This document shows positions 10,381 through 18,673 of a stretch of DNA of 64,000 nucleotides, piece by piece; positions within the stretch are counted from its first letter, which is position 1, and the number at the start of each line of letters is the position of its first letter. Location of the stretch: the NCBI GenBank assembly GCA_002726515.1, contig PBTE01000168.1, forward strand, positions 20,934 to 84,933, read 5' to 3'. Source of the DNA: Planctomycetaceae bacterium. GTDB lineage: Bacteria > Planctomycetota > Planctomycetia > Pirellulales > Pirellulaceae. The notes beneath the pieces are model-generated. The model saw only the letters and a list, made by a program, of their open reading frames with translations, had not been told where the DNA came from and searched no databases. Made by a program: the position numbers and the translations under genes.

Positions 10381-10498
10381 TTGCGCAGGTACTTCGGGCA
10401 AGAACTAGAACTACAGTTCTCTGGTGTGTGGGCAGTTTCAGCTGCCTCTTCCTGTCCTGAGTTGGAAGGTAAATCAACACAATTTCGGTGTCTGTTTT

Positions 10499-10538
10499 CC
10501 CTGAAAAGGGGTCGCCGTTAGCAAACCAGGCGAAAGCC
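10499..10538 (+). promoter_or_regulatory. Two GAAA-tetraloop hairpins in the ferredoxin leader
   Basis: CCCT-GAAA-AGGG (10499-10510) and GGC-GAAA-GCC (10529-10538) form two short stems with GNRA loops, separated by 18 bases. The second ends 21 bases before the ferredoxin start and close to its ribosome site (AAGGAGAAGG). Such loops often take part in tertiary contacts, so a structured regulatory leader is possible. The family is not recognised. Confidence 0.4.
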
Positions 10539-10559
10539 GTTACAAGGAGAAGGACGCAG

Positions 10560-10838
10560 ATGACGCACGTGGTTGCCCAACCCTGTTTTGGCTGCAAATA
10601 CACCGATTGCGTGGTAGTCTGCCCCGTGGAATGCTTCTACGAGGGCGACAAAATTCTTTACATCCACCCAGACGAATGCATTGACTGCGAAGCATGCGTT
10701 CCCGAGTGCCCAGTCGAAGCCATTTTCCATGAAGATAATTTACCGGATGAATGGAAACCCTTCCTGGAACTCAACGCCGAAATGGCGACGCAGTGCGAAG
10801 TCATTACGGAACGAAAGGAACCTTTGACAGGAAGTTAG
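10560..10838 (+). CDS. fdxA: Seven-iron ferredoxin (3Fe-4S plus 4Fe-4S)
   Basis: A 92-residue ferredoxin from ATG 10560 with a good ribosome site (AAGGAG). The N-terminal [14 protein letters not shown] and the central [12 protein letters not shown] segments are the two cluster-binding regions of FdxA-type ferredoxins, and the linker [14 protein letters not shown] is typical. It is a soluble low-potential electron carrier; the partner is not encoded nearby. It starts about 330 bp from a divergent sigma-factor gene and has its own predicted promoter and a structured leader. Confidence 0.94.
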   Translation: MTHVVAQPCFGCKYTDCVVVCPVECFYEGDKILYIHPDECIDCEACVPECPVEAIFHEDNLPDEWKPFLELNAEMATQCEVITERKEPLTGS

Positions 10839-10855
10839 GTGACTTTTGCTCACCT
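10837..10855 (+). terminator. Hairpin just after the ferredoxin stop
   Basis: AGGTGA (10837-10842) pairs with TCACCT (10850-10855) around a seven-base loop and overlaps the stop codon. There is no T tail, so it may stabilise the 3' end rather than act as an intrinsic terminator. Confidence 0.3.
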
Positions 10856-11084
10856 CTGTCAATAAAGGTGCGCCGGCCTTCGTCTGTCGTATGAGTCGGA
10901 CCGGTTGCTAGCCCAGGAAACAAAATCTGTTTGCACCGGGAATTTCCTTGTCTGCCCCGGACATTCTGTGAAAATGTGCTCAAACAAGCGTTTCCATGCG
11001 GGAAACCCCGGTTCAGTCGCTTCATACACATGCCCATGATGAGCGTCATAGCGGCGAGTGCCCCAGACGGGAAAGGCACGTGCA

Positions 11085-11411
11085 ATGCACTTCGCTAATG
11101 ATGTAGCGAGAGCATTCATGGGATTGTCTCTTCTGTTGTTGGCGTTCCTCACCGTCCAGACGGCTACACGCGCGCAAGGCAAGATCGACCAGCAAGTCGC
11201 CCTGTTGGGACATGCGGAGTGGTCCGTGCGAATGCAGGCGGCTGAGATGTTGGGCAGCTTGGGCAATAAACGTACTGTCACCCCTCTGATCGAAGCCCTG
11301 AACGATAGGCACGAGGACGTGCGTGCTGCGGCAAAAACAGCGCTGAGTGTTTCGCGGCTGGCGGCAGAAACTGGACAGATAACACGAATGGGACTTAACG
11401 CCTGTCCATAG
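11085..11411 (+). CDS. Small secreted HEAT-repeat protein
   Basis: A 108-residue protein from ATG 11085. Residues about 10-30 (AFMGLSLLLLAFLTVQTATR) form a signal peptide. After it, HAEWSVRMQAAEMLGSLG and ALNDRHEDVRAAAKTALS form about two HEAT-type helical repeats, which usually serve as protein-binding scaffolds. Most planctomycete HEAT proteins are longer, so this could be a short form or the remnant of a larger gene; I see no clear continuation of repeats downstream in other frames. An upstream in-frame GTG at 11058 is a possible alternative start. Confidence 0.55.
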   Translation: MHFANDVARAFMGLSLLLLAFLTVQTATRAQGKIDQQVALLGHAEWSVRMQAAEMLGSLGNKRTVTPLIEALNDRHEDVRAAAKTALSVSRLAAETGQITRMGLNACP

Positions 11412-12038
11412 CCACGAGGCGAGCCGTAGCCGATTTACCAGAAAAAAAATCGCCTCCAAACGTTACCCTCCGAAACCGGGCTGCGCATTGAGCGCGGTGG
11501 TGTGGTAGCCGCATTTGGAAATCTCTTGAAGACGAGCGTTTGAGGCACAACGGCTGTACGACAAGTTCACGCCAGTTGTTAGCTTGAAATTCTGAATGTC
11601 GACGACCGCGACATTCCTGTCATGACTTTTCAAATTCTTCTTCTGTCGTCCAAACCATGACCGTTAGCCGCTCCATCCGCTGGAACTGAAAGTCATGTAA
11701 CGGTTTAGTCAACCGCTGCCTCCAGCAAACACTTCTCTTTTTACCGTCGATCCCAACCAATGCTGCCACCCCAAACGCTCGTGTACGATTTCCGGCAAGT
11801 ACGCCGGACAGCATATACCGGAGCGCATCACACGAACTCAAGATAGTTTCTTCCAATTTTCCGCTGTAGTGGTGACATACCCAATCAGGCGAATCAAACC
11901 GATGAATTGCGAAAAAATTCCCCCCATCTCTTGTCGGTGGGTATCCTTTCACATTACCATAAACTGACAGAGATGGACTGTGGCGGAACCTGACCGTTTC
12001 AAACATCTACCTCAAAAAAATTACACGGGGAACCGTTG
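11412..12038. other. 627 bp stretch with at most one doubtful gene
   Basis: Between the HEAT-repeat gene and the zinc-ribbon gene. The only notable reading frame is the minus-strand 128-codon frame listed separately. No RNA gene, strong terminator or repeat was noticed. Confidence 0.4.
11620..12006 (-). CDS. Possible small hypothetical protein (doubtful)
   Basis: A 128-codon frame with an ATG at 12006. The product (for example RFDSPDWVCHHYSGK and GVAALVGIDGKKRSV) has a protein-like mix of hydrophobic and charged residues but no recognisable domain, signal peptide or membrane segment. No clear ribosome site is seen. It lies divergently from the zinc-ribbon gene with 32 bp between starts, an arrangement that real genes often show. 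It could equally be a chance frame. Confidence 0.25.
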   Translation of the reverse strand: MFETVRFRHSPSLSVYGNVKGYPPTRDGGNFFAIHRFDSPDWVCHHYSGKLEETILSSCDALRYMLSGVLAGNRTRAFGVAALVGIDGKKRSVCWRQRLTKPLHDFQFQRMERLTVMVWTTEEEFEKS

Positions 12039-12347
12039 ATGATTCACCACACCTGCGACCGTTGTAAGCGACTTCTGGACCCGACCGAGGATTTGCGTTA
12101 CGTCGTGAAAATGGAAGCCTTCGCGGTCATGGAACCGGTCAAGCTGGGGGATGTCGAGGATGATCGTGATCACTTGCTGGAAGTACACGAAATCCTGGAA
12201 CAACTCGATCAACAAGGGACGAGTGGCATTAGCGAACACCTTTTTCAGAAACTCCGTTACGACTTATGCTCCGACTGCCACCGAAAATTCATAAAAGATC
12301 CTCTCGGACATAAGTCGACTGGCCAATTCGATTTCAGCCCCAATTGA
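12039..12347 (+). CDS. Small zinc-ribbon-like hypothetical protein
   Basis: A 102-residue protein from ATG 12039 (a TTG lies directly before it). Two Cys-x-x-Cys pairs, CDRC near residue 6 and CSDC near residue 82, could bind one zinc ion, with an acidic helical centre (DVEDDRDHLLEVHEILEQLD) between them. The function is unknown; such proteins are often RNA-, DNA- or protein-binding adaptors. Its stop codon overlaps the TTG start of the nuclease gene (TTGA, 12344-12347), so the two are probably co-translated. Confidence 0.65.
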   Translation: MIHHTCDRCKRLLDPTEDLRYVVKMEAFAVMEPVKLGDVEDDRDHLLEVHEILEQLDQQGTSGISEHLFQKLRYDLCSDCHRKFIKDPLGHKSTGQFDFSPN

Positions 12348-12943
12348 TCTTTGCCATGCGTCGCTCATTTCGACGCCGACCTCGAATTGTCTGGTTGACG
12401 TTCACCCTCATCCTCGCGGTGCTGGTTGTACGCGCCTGGCACCGCAGTGGCCGTGTTGAACGCACCGGAAATTCGCCCGAGACCTTGGCCGAGGGAATCT
12501 ACAGGGTTACACGGGTAGTCGACGGCGACACGCTCATCATCACCGGCTCAGATGGAATCCAAAGCCAGGCCGGTTCCCTACGGCAGGACCAGCAGGTACG
12601 CATACGCCTGCTCAGCATTGATACTCCCGAAACAGTCAAACCCGATGCTCCCGTTGAACCCTGGGGAGAGGAGGCGACGCAATTTACCCGCCAGTTTGTC
12701 GCCCGGGGAACCGTTCTTCTTCGCTTCGACCGACGACGCGTTGATCGATACCACCGTTTTCTCGCTTACGTTTATGTGAATGACCTCATGCTCAACGAGG
12801 AATTGGTTCGAGCCGGGTTGGCAAAAGTCAAGATTTATCCGGGTGACTCGTCAACCATCGGGCGGAGACTGACACAGGCAGAAAAAGAGGCCAAGCAGGA
12901 TGCACGTGGCATCTGGTCTGGAAATCTGCCGCGTGAACCGTAA
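12344..12943 (+). CDS. Membrane-anchored or secreted thermonuclease-family protein
   Basis: A 199-residue protein with a staphylococcal nuclease-like (SNase) domain. After an N-terminal hydrophobic segment (IVWLTFTLILAVLVV, about residues 14-28), the domain shows RVVDGDTLII, RIRLLSIDTPE and the basic loop of the active site (LRFDRRRVDRYHRFLAYVYV). These are the Asp, Arg and Glu positions used for calcium-dependent nucleic-acid cleavage. It acts outside the cytoplasm. The TTG at 12344 overlaps the upstream stop; an ATG at 12356 is an equally plausible start four codons later. Confidence 0.85.
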   Translation: MIFAMRRSFRRRPRIVWLTFTLILAVLVVRAWHRSGRVERTGNSPETLAEGIYRVTRVVDGDTLIITGSDGIQSQAGSLRQDQQVRIRLLSIDTPETVKPDAPVEPWGEEATQFTRQFVARGTVLLRFDRRRVDRYHRFLAYVYVNDLMLNEELVRAGLAKVKIYPGDSSTIGRRLTQAEKEAKQDARGIWSGNLPREP

Positions 12944-12944
12944 C

Positions 12945-12973
12945 TTGTAAGTGCTGAAATGCCTTGCTAGAAT
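12945..12973 (+). promoter_or_regulatory. Predicted promoter for leuB
   Basis: TTGTAA (12945-12950) and TAGAAT (12968-12973) with a 17-base spacer. The -10 matches five of six positions and the -35 four of six. It lies about 145 bp before the leuB ATG, immediately after the nuclease stop codon. Confidence 0.35.
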
Positions 12974-13119
12974 CGCTCCCTCTTCAGTAAAGGAAAAGGG
13001 GCAAGGGAATGTGGTCGGTGGATCCCGACTTGAAGAAAACTTGCAACTCAAATCCAAGATGGCAAACGTCCCGCCTTCCGGTCACAAACGACTGATCTAA
13101 GAATGTAACACGAGTACAC

Positions 13120-14187
13120 ATGACAACAAAAATCGCAGTCATCGGTGGTGATGGAACGGGTCCTGAAGTGACCGCCGAAGCCTTGAAGGTCCTGAAAGCG
13201 GTATCCCAACTCGAAGGCTTCGACTACACGCTCCATGATTTTGATTTCGGAGGTGAGCGGTATTTGCGCACCGGAGAAATCCTCCCGGAGGGGGCAGTCC
13301 AAGAACTGAGTGAGATTGATGCCATTTTCCTCGGCGCAGTGGGCCATCCCGACGTGGCGCCGGGTATCCTCGAAAAAGGATTGCTGCTCGAGTTGCGATT
13401 CCAGCTCGACCAGTACATTAACCTGCGACCTGTAAAACTTTATCCCGGAGTGGAAACCCCCTTGGCAGGCAAAGGTACCGACGACATCGATTTTGTCGTC
13501 GTGCGTGAAAACACCGAAGATTTGTATTGCGGGGTGGGTGGCTTCATGAAAAAAGGGACGGCGGACGAAGTTGCCAGCCAGACCGCACTCTACAGTCGCA
13601 AGGGTTGTGAACGATGCTTGCGATGGGCTTTTGAATTTACACAACGTCGCAACAACCCCAAAGGAAAGATGCTGACGTTGGTCGCCAAAACAAACGTGTT
13701 AACGTACGGACACGATCTTTGGTGGCGAACATTCGAGGAAGTTGCGCAGGATTATCCCGACGTCAAAGCTGACTACAATCATGTCGACGCATGTTGCATG
13801 TGGATGGTGAAAAACCCCGAGTATTACGATGTTATCGTGACCACCAATATGTTTGGAGACATCATCACGGACCTGGGTGCGATGATCCAAGGTGGCATGG
13901 GTGTCGCCGCAGGAGGCAATATCAATCCCGACCCGGGTGGTACCAGCATGTTCGAACCGATGGGCGGCAGTGCTCCCAAATACACGGGCCGGAATGTCAT
14001 CAATCCCATCGCAGCCATCGCAGCCATGCAAATGCTGATCGAACATGCGGGTCACACCCGTGCTGCCGAACGGGTGCTCAGCGCCATCCAAAAAGTAACC
14101 GGCGAAAAAATGAAAAGTCAGGCAGCGGGCCAAATGGGGTATGGAACCAGTGAAGTCGGGGACCTTGTCTGCGAATCACTCTCGTGA
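13120..14187 (+). CDS. leuB: 3-isopropylmalate dehydrogenase
   Basis: A 355-residue member of the isocitrate/isopropylmalate dehydrogenase family, which oxidatively decarboxylates 3-isopropylmalate with NAD in leucine synthesis. Visible features are [13 protein letters not shown] at the start, the substrate arginine region ([20 protein letters not shown]), [10 protein letters not shown], the [10 protein letters not shown] and [15 protein letters not shown] catalytic segment, and [15 protein letters not shown]. The C-terminal [17 protein letters not shown] binds the cofactor. A leuA gene 4.8 kb downstream supports the leucine role, although tartrate or homoisocitrate relatives share these motifs. 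Confidence 0.88.
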   Translation: MTTKIAVIGGDGTGPEVTAEALKVLKAVSQLEGFDYTLHDFDFGGERYLRTGEILPEGAVQELSEIDAIFLGAVGHPDVAPGILEKGLLLELRFQLDQYINLRPVKLYPGVETPLAGKGTDDIDFVVVRENTEDLYCGVGGFMKKGTADEVASQTALYSRKGCERCLRWAFEFTQRRNNPKGKMLTLVAKTNVLTYGHDLWWRTFEEVAQDYPDVKADYNHVDACCMWMVKNPEYYDVIVTTNMFGDIITDLGAMIQGGMGVAAGGNINPDPGGTSMFEPMGGSAPKYTGRNVINPIAAIAAMQMLIEHAGHTRAAERVLSAIQKVTGEKMKSQAAGQMGYGTSEVGDLVCESLS

Positions 14188-14382
14188 TGCCGGTAACCGG
14201 GACTTCGAGAGGCACCTTTCCAGACGAACAAGCGTGCTTGGGCAATGCCGCCTTTTCATTTCCCCAACTACAGCCGCAATCCAAAGAGGGCGATGGAATA
14301 CTCGCTCGTCTCACGGCATGGGACGAAAAAAGAAAAACATCCTCCCAACCAGAGCCGTAACAAACGATCTTCTCAACGCGAT

Positions 14383-15447
14383 TCAACCCCGGAAACCTGA
14401 CAGGTCACTTTTGGCCTGCTCGTAATGAGATGCAGCCTCAAGGACCTCTTGGGAGAGGTGTTGTACGTAAGACTGCTGCCGAGTTCGTGCCGGGTTGTCA
14501 ATCATCTGGTCCAACCAGTTGTCGGGGACCTTTGGATCAACCACAGAAAAAACTCGGCTGAAGTGGCGCACCAACGCCCCCTGCGACCGGTTCTTGATCT
14601 CACGACGCTGAACATCTGCGCTGGCTCGGAGTCGGCGTTCTGTAAACACCAGTTTCTCTGCGGCACGTTTCGCCGATTCGTCCCCGGCAAGGTGCAAAGC
14701 CACACGAAATTTCGCCCGTCCAACAGCGCCCAGACTCTCGGGTGAAACAAACCCCGCGGCCTGACGACGCCCCAAAGCTTCGCAGACAACGCCCACCGAA
14801 TCGGCTCGCCAGGAACGGGAGACAAGAAAAACCACTTTGAATTGCTGCCCACCCTCTAAAGACGATTGTGTCGAAGGTCTGAGCTTGAAATAGACACCCG
14901 TACCGCGGCCGGTTGTCCCGCTGGCAGCAACGAGTTCCAAAGGAGGCTGCAGTTCGTACTGGAATTTTTCACTGTCTCTTTTCCCCCGGGAACTGGAAGC
15001 ATTTCCGCTCAGATCGACCAGTTGATCGTGCTTGCCGTTGAGACCGATCCCCATGTTGAAACTGTTCTCACGTGATCTCTCGACACCTATCTTTCCGGCC
15101 ACATCCGATATCAGAGTGGTACGTGGGTGGTAATCCGCCACCTGCAGACCTTCTCCCAGACTCTCGATCCGGATCAGACATTCAACCAGGTCATCCGCCT
15201 TGCCTCGAATCAGGGTGGATATTTGAAAATCGGCTTCAACCAGCTTTTGGTGAACACCGCTTGTCCACAACGTGTCCGGGGTGACTTCCCGGCAACTTAC
15301 CAGGTAAGAAACATCAAAGTTGACAGCCACTTCGGCCGCTACGGGCGGCAGTCCAACTCCCGAGAAAACCACAATGAAGGCGACAGGACATGTCAACAAG
15401 CTACGGAAACGAATTTTCGAACAACTTGGGTTGCCGGGGCGGTCCAT
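14383..15447 (-). CDS. Secreted protein of unknown function
   Basis: A 354-residue protein that I do not recognise. The N-terminus (SLLTCPVAFIVVFSGVGLPPVAA, shown in part: FIVVFSGVGLPPVAA, about residues 24-38) is a signal peptide with a probable Ala-x-Ala cleavage site. The mature part begins with a beta-rich region (NFDVSYLVSCREVTPDTLW) and ends in a long charged helical region (about residues 240-350). No cysteine pattern or catalytic motif stands out. It is convergent with leuB. It may be a periplasmic structural or binding protein, but nothing in the sequence settles that. Confidence 0.65.
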   Translation of the reverse strand: MDRPGNPSCSKIRFRSLLTCPVAFIVVFSGVGLPPVAAEVAVNFDVSYLVSCREVTPDTLWTSGVHQKLVEADFQISTLIRGKADDLVECLIRIESLGEGLQVADYHPRTTLISDVAGKIGVERSRENSFNMGIGLNGKHDQLVDLSGNASSSRGKRDSEKFQYELQPPLELVAASGTTGRGTGVYFKLRPSTQSSLEGGQQFKVVFLVSRSWRADSVGVVCEALGRRQAAGFVSPESLGAVGRAKFRVALHLAGDESAKRAAEKLVFTERRLRASADVQRREIKNRSQGALVRHFSRVFSVVDPKVPDNWLDQMIDNPARTRQQSYVQHLSQEVLEAASHYEQAKSDLSGFRG

Positions 15448-15686
15448 CGTTCCAGAGACTCCTGTGAAGGGGAAAAGCCGTCCCTGGAATGGTACCCGCC
15501 TTCCTGGCGAGGTGGTATGGTTCTAGACTCTTGAGCAAGTGTAGAGGAATCTTAGAAGTCTTCGACGATAAGTCAAGTTTTTTTAAAATTTCCCTTACTT
15601 GCGTCCAAGGCGTTGCCACAGAAGCACCATTTGCCCAAGCCCCCCAATCAATCGGGGCCACTGGCAGGTTGGCCGATGCGATGCTT

Positions 15687-16421
15687 TTAGCGCAATTCGA
15701 TTTCACTGAATTTTTGAATTGCCCGGTGATCGGTCGGAGGATCCACCGGGGGGTTACCCGCTCGAACGCACCAACCGGTCTGCATCCCAGCCTGCATGGC
15801 AGCATCCAATTCCGCCGGAACATCGCTTAAGAATAAGATTTCCGAGGTCGGCAGTTCAAACTGGGCAGCAATCTTGTCGTAGCTTTCGGCTTGGCGCTTC
15901 GGCCCCGTGGTCGTGTCGTAGTGGCCACTGAAACGGGACAACAAATCTCCTTCGATCGTATGGCGAAAAAAAATTTTCTGGGCGTGAACGCTGCCAGAAG
16001 AGAAAATTCTTATGTCCAAACCCGCCTGCATCCAATCGTCCAGGGCGGGTAGGACGTCCTCGTAGACGTGAGCCCGCATCTCACCAGTTTCGAATCCCCG
16101 CTGCCAAATCAGACCCTGCAACTGCTTGAGTCCAGTCGCCTTGATGTCGCCATCCATCAAACCGATCACTGCATCACGAACAAGTTGTATGGCGGAGATC
16201 TCACCAGGGGTTGCCTGTATCCAGGCATCCATCGAATCGAAGCCGACATCCCGTGCCAGCAGTTCAGTGACTGGAATCAATGCGGAACTTCCCCACTGAT
16301 CCCGGAGGTAGTTATCCAACTCTCTCCGCGCAAACGGAAACATCACGTCGTAAACGAAACTGATAGACGACGTGGTCCCTTCGATGTCGAGCAGGACCGC
16401 ATGACCGGAGAAGGTAATCAC
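15687..16421 (-). CDS. mtnC: Enolase-phosphatase E1 (acireductone synthase)
   Basis: A 244-residue HAD-superfamily enzyme of the methionine salvage pathway that enolises and dephosphorylates 2,3-diketo-5-methylthiopentyl-1-phosphate to acireductone. The HAD motif I aspartates are in LLDIEGTTSSISFV at the N-terminus (Asp-x-Glu-Gly-Thr, typical of MtnC), motif II in IFSSGSVHAQK and motif IV in ILFLSDVPAELDAA. Its ATG overlaps the stop of mtnD by four bases. Length is normal. Confidence 0.95.
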   Translation of the reverse strand: MITFSGHAVLLDIEGTTSSISFVYDVMFPFARRELDNYLRDQWGSSALIPVTELLARDVGFDSMDAWIQATPGEISAIQLVRDAVIGLMDGDIKATGLKQLQGLIWQRGFETGEMRAHVYEDVLPALDDWMQAGLDIRIFSSGSVHAQKIFFRHTIEGDLLSRFSGHYDTTTGPKRQAESYDKIAAQFELPTSEILFLSDVPAELDAAMQAGMQTGWCVRAGNPPVDPPTDHRAIQKFSEIELR

Positions 16422-16999
16422 ACTTTGACGACCGAATCAAGGTCTTCCGCAGGGGGTAGGTAGTCGGGACCCCAACAAACCGGTGCATACTGCTCGTGGA
16501 CTGCATCATCAACGTAATGGGCCACCCAACCCGTCTTGTCTTTGAACAGTCGAATGCAGCGAATGCTCCGGTTCTCACAGAGGTTGAACCAATGTCGAGT
16601 CTCCTGTGGAACATTGATCAAGTCGCCTGACTCCACGGTCACGGAAAACACCGGGCCGTTGTCGGGATGGATGTGAAACAATCCACGACCTTGAATCGTG
16701 AATCGAATCTCGTCTTCACTGTGCGTATGCTCTTTGTCGAACTTCGCCAACATCTCGTCCAGACCTGGTGTGTCCGGGTTCACGTTGATCACATCGGCCG
16801 TTTGAAATCCTCCTCGCTGTTTCAGACGCTCAATCTCTGGTTCGTAGGCGGCGAGAATCTCCTCGTTAGTCGCATTCGCACCAATTCGTCCGTCAACATC
16901 CCATTTCTCGTACCAGATTCCAAATGGAGAGACAAATTCCGCTATTTCCTGGGGGTCCTCCAGCCTTCGGTCCTCTTCCGCGATCGAAATTATTGCCAT
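16418..16999 (-). CDS. mtnD: Acireductone dioxygenase
   Basis: A 193-residue cupin of the ARD family. It oxidises acireductone to the keto acid precursor of methionine. The metal ligands are visible as the His-x-His with nearby Glu in HTHSEDEIRFTIQG (about residues 91-104) and the distal histidine in VPQETRHWFNL. The segment GLFHIHPDNGPVFSV is typical. It sits between mtnB and mtnC in one minus-strand unit, immediately upstream of its pathway partner mtnC. Confidence 0.94.
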   Translation of the reverse strand: MAIISIAEEDRRLEDPQEIAEFVSPFGIWYEKWDVDGRIGANATNEEILAAYEPEIERLKQRGGFQTADVINVNPDTPGLDEMLAKFDKEHTHSEDEIRFTIQGRGLFHIHPDNGPVFSVTVESGDLINVPQETRHWFNLCENRSIRCIRLFKDKTGWVAHYVDDAVHEQYAPVCWGPDYLPPAEDLDSVVKV

Positions 17000-17146
17000 T
17001 GTTCAATCTCCTGGCATGCTTGCCTGCTAAAGAATCATCCTTTGTCGCTTTGCCGGATCTCGGGGCACGTTGTTCGCTTGTGTGCCACCTTTGGGCAACC
17101 GTGGTTTTGGTGTTCAGTCTGCGTTCTTCGTTCGCAGCCCCGGCTA

Positions 17147-17851
17147 TCACCCCATGACATGGGCGGGGACAGTCGACGTCAATTGAAGTTTGCGTGCTAG
17201 AACCTCGAAGAGAAATTCGAGAATCTCCACATGCCTCCGAGCAGTATCCAAATCAGGTCCCCAAGTATACAACCCATGGCGCCGTAGCAAAAACGCGTGT
17301 TCCGGCGGACGAAGCCCATCTTCCAACTTACATGTAAGCTGCTCGGCAAGCGCAGAGATGTCCTGAGTGTTTTCGAATATCTCGATCCAGGTGCTGGTCT
17401 CGTGGGTCCTGGTTCCCTCCAGCCCTTTTAACATTTCGTAACCTTCGATGGCGAAACCTCCCTCGCCATAAAAGACATCTGACAGAATCGTGGCCCACAC
17501 TGAGTGTGTATGCAGTACAGCCCCCACTCCGAACTGCCGTGCCAAAACGCAGTGCACCAGCGTCTCTGCGGAAGCTTTCGGCTGTTCCGCCTGGGTCGGA
17601 CGTCCTTCCCCGTCAACTCGCACAAAGTCACGGCAGGACAATCGGCCTTTATCTTTTCCGCTGGCGGTGATCAGCAGTTCCAGTGGTTGCTGTCGGATCA
17701 CCACGCTGTAGTTACCGCTGGTTCCCGCCGACCACCCTCGCTGATAAAACAGTTTTCCCAGTTCACGCAGGGATTCGACTTCGGTTTGCAAAGACATCAA
17801 AGCGTCATTTTGCTTCCCGTGTTCCGACCGAGGTGGCATCGAGGTTGACAT
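17147..17851 (-). CDS. mtnB: Methylthioribulose-1-phosphate dehydratase
   Basis: A 234-residue class II aldolase-fold enzyme that dehydrates 5-methylthioribulose 1-phosphate in methionine salvage. The N-terminal GWSAGTSGNYSVV is the phosphate-binding signature, VLHTHSVWATILS carries two zinc-ligand histidines, and FLLRRHGLYTWGPDLDTARRH contains the third. It is the first gene of a minus-strand mtnB-mtnD-mtnC group; mtnA and mtnK are not in the window. A 147-bp gap separates it from mtnD. Confidence 0.94.
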   Translation of the reverse strand: MSTSMPPRSEHGKQNDALMSLQTEVESLRELGKLFYQRGWSAGTSGNYSVVIRQQPLELLITASGKDKGRLSCRDFVRVDGEGRPTQAEQPKASAETLVHCVLARQFGVGAVLHTHSVWATILSDVFYGEGGFAIEGYEMLKGLEGTRTHETSTWIEIFENTQDISALAEQLTCKLEDGLRPPEHAFLLRRHGLYTWGPDLDTARRHVEILEFLFEVLARKLQLTSTVPAHVMG

Positions 17852-18485
17852 CCAAATGTCCTAGGAAACGTTAATCATCGTTACGGCCCGAAACAGCTTA
17901 GGGCGTGCCGAGTTGGACGGTCTGGGCACCCCGCCCCAGAGGACCACATCACCGGCACTCCTGCAGGTTACCAATCCCTTTCTAAGGAGAAGTCAGACGG
18001 GTCTTTTAGAAGCAGGTGCCTAATCTAGCAGATCCTTATCAAGATTCAACGAGTAGCCTGTTGCCACCACCAGACCGATCAGCAAGCCTTTCGTAAAACT
18101 ACGTCGAATCTAACGATTCCTCGAAGGTTGCAGATCAGGTGGAGGTCAGGAAGACCGGCAGGAAACATTGAAGAGGTGGGGCATCTTCAAATCTTGAGCC
18201 GACTGGCTGACCCTCACTCGGAAACTGGTTAGGGCCCCGAAAAACGTCCGGCACAAACCTCTCGCAAGAAGAGTACGCAGTTTGGCACCAACCGACTGTC
18301 AACACCAGCGCGGAAACGAGTGCCTGGTTGCTTTGAAGAACGCCCGACATGCGGCTTGTTGAGTCGGCTTACCACGACACTCATCTTGGTAATGCCTCCT
18401 CCGCGCCGGGTTCCCCAGGAGGATGCGTGGCATTGAACGACTTTCGTTGGACAAACTAGACGACAAAAAAGCTCGCTCCATGATC
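17852..18485. other. Divergent intergenic region upstream of mtnB and the leu leader
   Basis: About 630 bp between the mtnB start (minus) and the predicted leu promoter (plus). No gene is convincing. A six-base inverted repeat (TCTGGG 17921-17926, CCCAGA 17935-17940) lies 70-90 bp upstream of mtnB and could form a hairpin in its leader. The word CTTATCAAGA occurs at 18035-18044 but the rest of a SAM-I riboswitch is missing. Confidence 0.4.
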
Positions 18486-18514
18486 TTGACCGAACCACGG
18501 GACTCGACTAGAGT
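18486..18514 (+). promoter_or_regulatory. Predicted sigma-70 promoter of the leu leader transcript
   Basis: TTGACC at 18486-18491 and TAGAGT at 18509-18514 are 17 bases apart; they match the consensus at five and four of six positions. The predicted transcription start, about 18521, is just upstream of the leader peptide's ribosome site at 18526-18533, leaving a short 5' end as is usual for attenuators. Confidence 0.5.
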
Positions 18515-18541
18515 CAACGACTGATAGGAAAGGTTGTCAGC

Positions 18542-18598
18542 ATGTCAATTCACCTACTGCCGTTGCTTCTTTGGCTCCTAACTGTAGGCAGGCCGTAG
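18542..18598 (+). CDS. Leucine-rich leader peptide (leuL-like), 18 residues
   Basis: ATG at 18542 with a ribosome site AGGAAAGG eight bases upstream begins an 18-codon frame: MSIHLLPLLLWLLTVGRP, stop TAG at 18596-18598. Seven of 18 codons are leucine (CTA, CTG, TTG, CTT, CTT, CTC, CTA) and they are clustered in a ten-codon run. This is the layout of leader peptides that sense charged leucyl-tRNA by ribosome stalling. It lies upstream of an attenuator-like terminator and of leuA on the same strand. Without homologs the assignment rests on composition, position and the RNA pairings described for 18553-18673. Confidence 0.72.
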   Translation: MSIHLLPLLLWLLTVGRP

Positions 18599-18673
18599 GG
18601 TTCGTGTTCAACAAATTACTGTGAGAAATTCAAGAACCTCGAGGCCTTTCCGACCGGCCTCGAGGTTTTTTTT
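18553..18673 (+). terminator. Transcription attenuator upstream of leuA
   Basis: Four segments can pair in mutually exclusive ways. Segment 1 (CCTACTGCC, 18553-18561, inside the leader codons) pairs with segment 2 (GGCCGTAGG, 18591-18599) with one mismatch. Segment 2 extended to 18603 pairs with segment 3 (GAACCTCGAGGCC, 18634-18646) with two mismatches and G-U pairs. Segment 3 pairs perfectly with segment 4 (GGCCTCGAGGTT, 18656-18667): 12 bp, nine-base loop, followed by eight T. The 3:4 stem is an intrinsic terminator and 2:3 is the antiterminator. No plus-strand gene lies upstream that would need a terminator here. Confidence 0.75.

Noticed and set aside
10517..10560. Fragment like the cyclic-di-GMP (GEMM) riboswitch core
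   Set aside because: Only GCAAACC plus a GAAA-capped stem matches; the second domain and the correct spacing are missing. Kept only as an unknown structured leader.
18035..18085. CTTATCAAGA, the opening of a SAM-I riboswitch-like sequence near mtnB
   Set aside because: It is on the plus strand while mtnB is on the minus strand, and the conserved downstream SAM-I core is absent.
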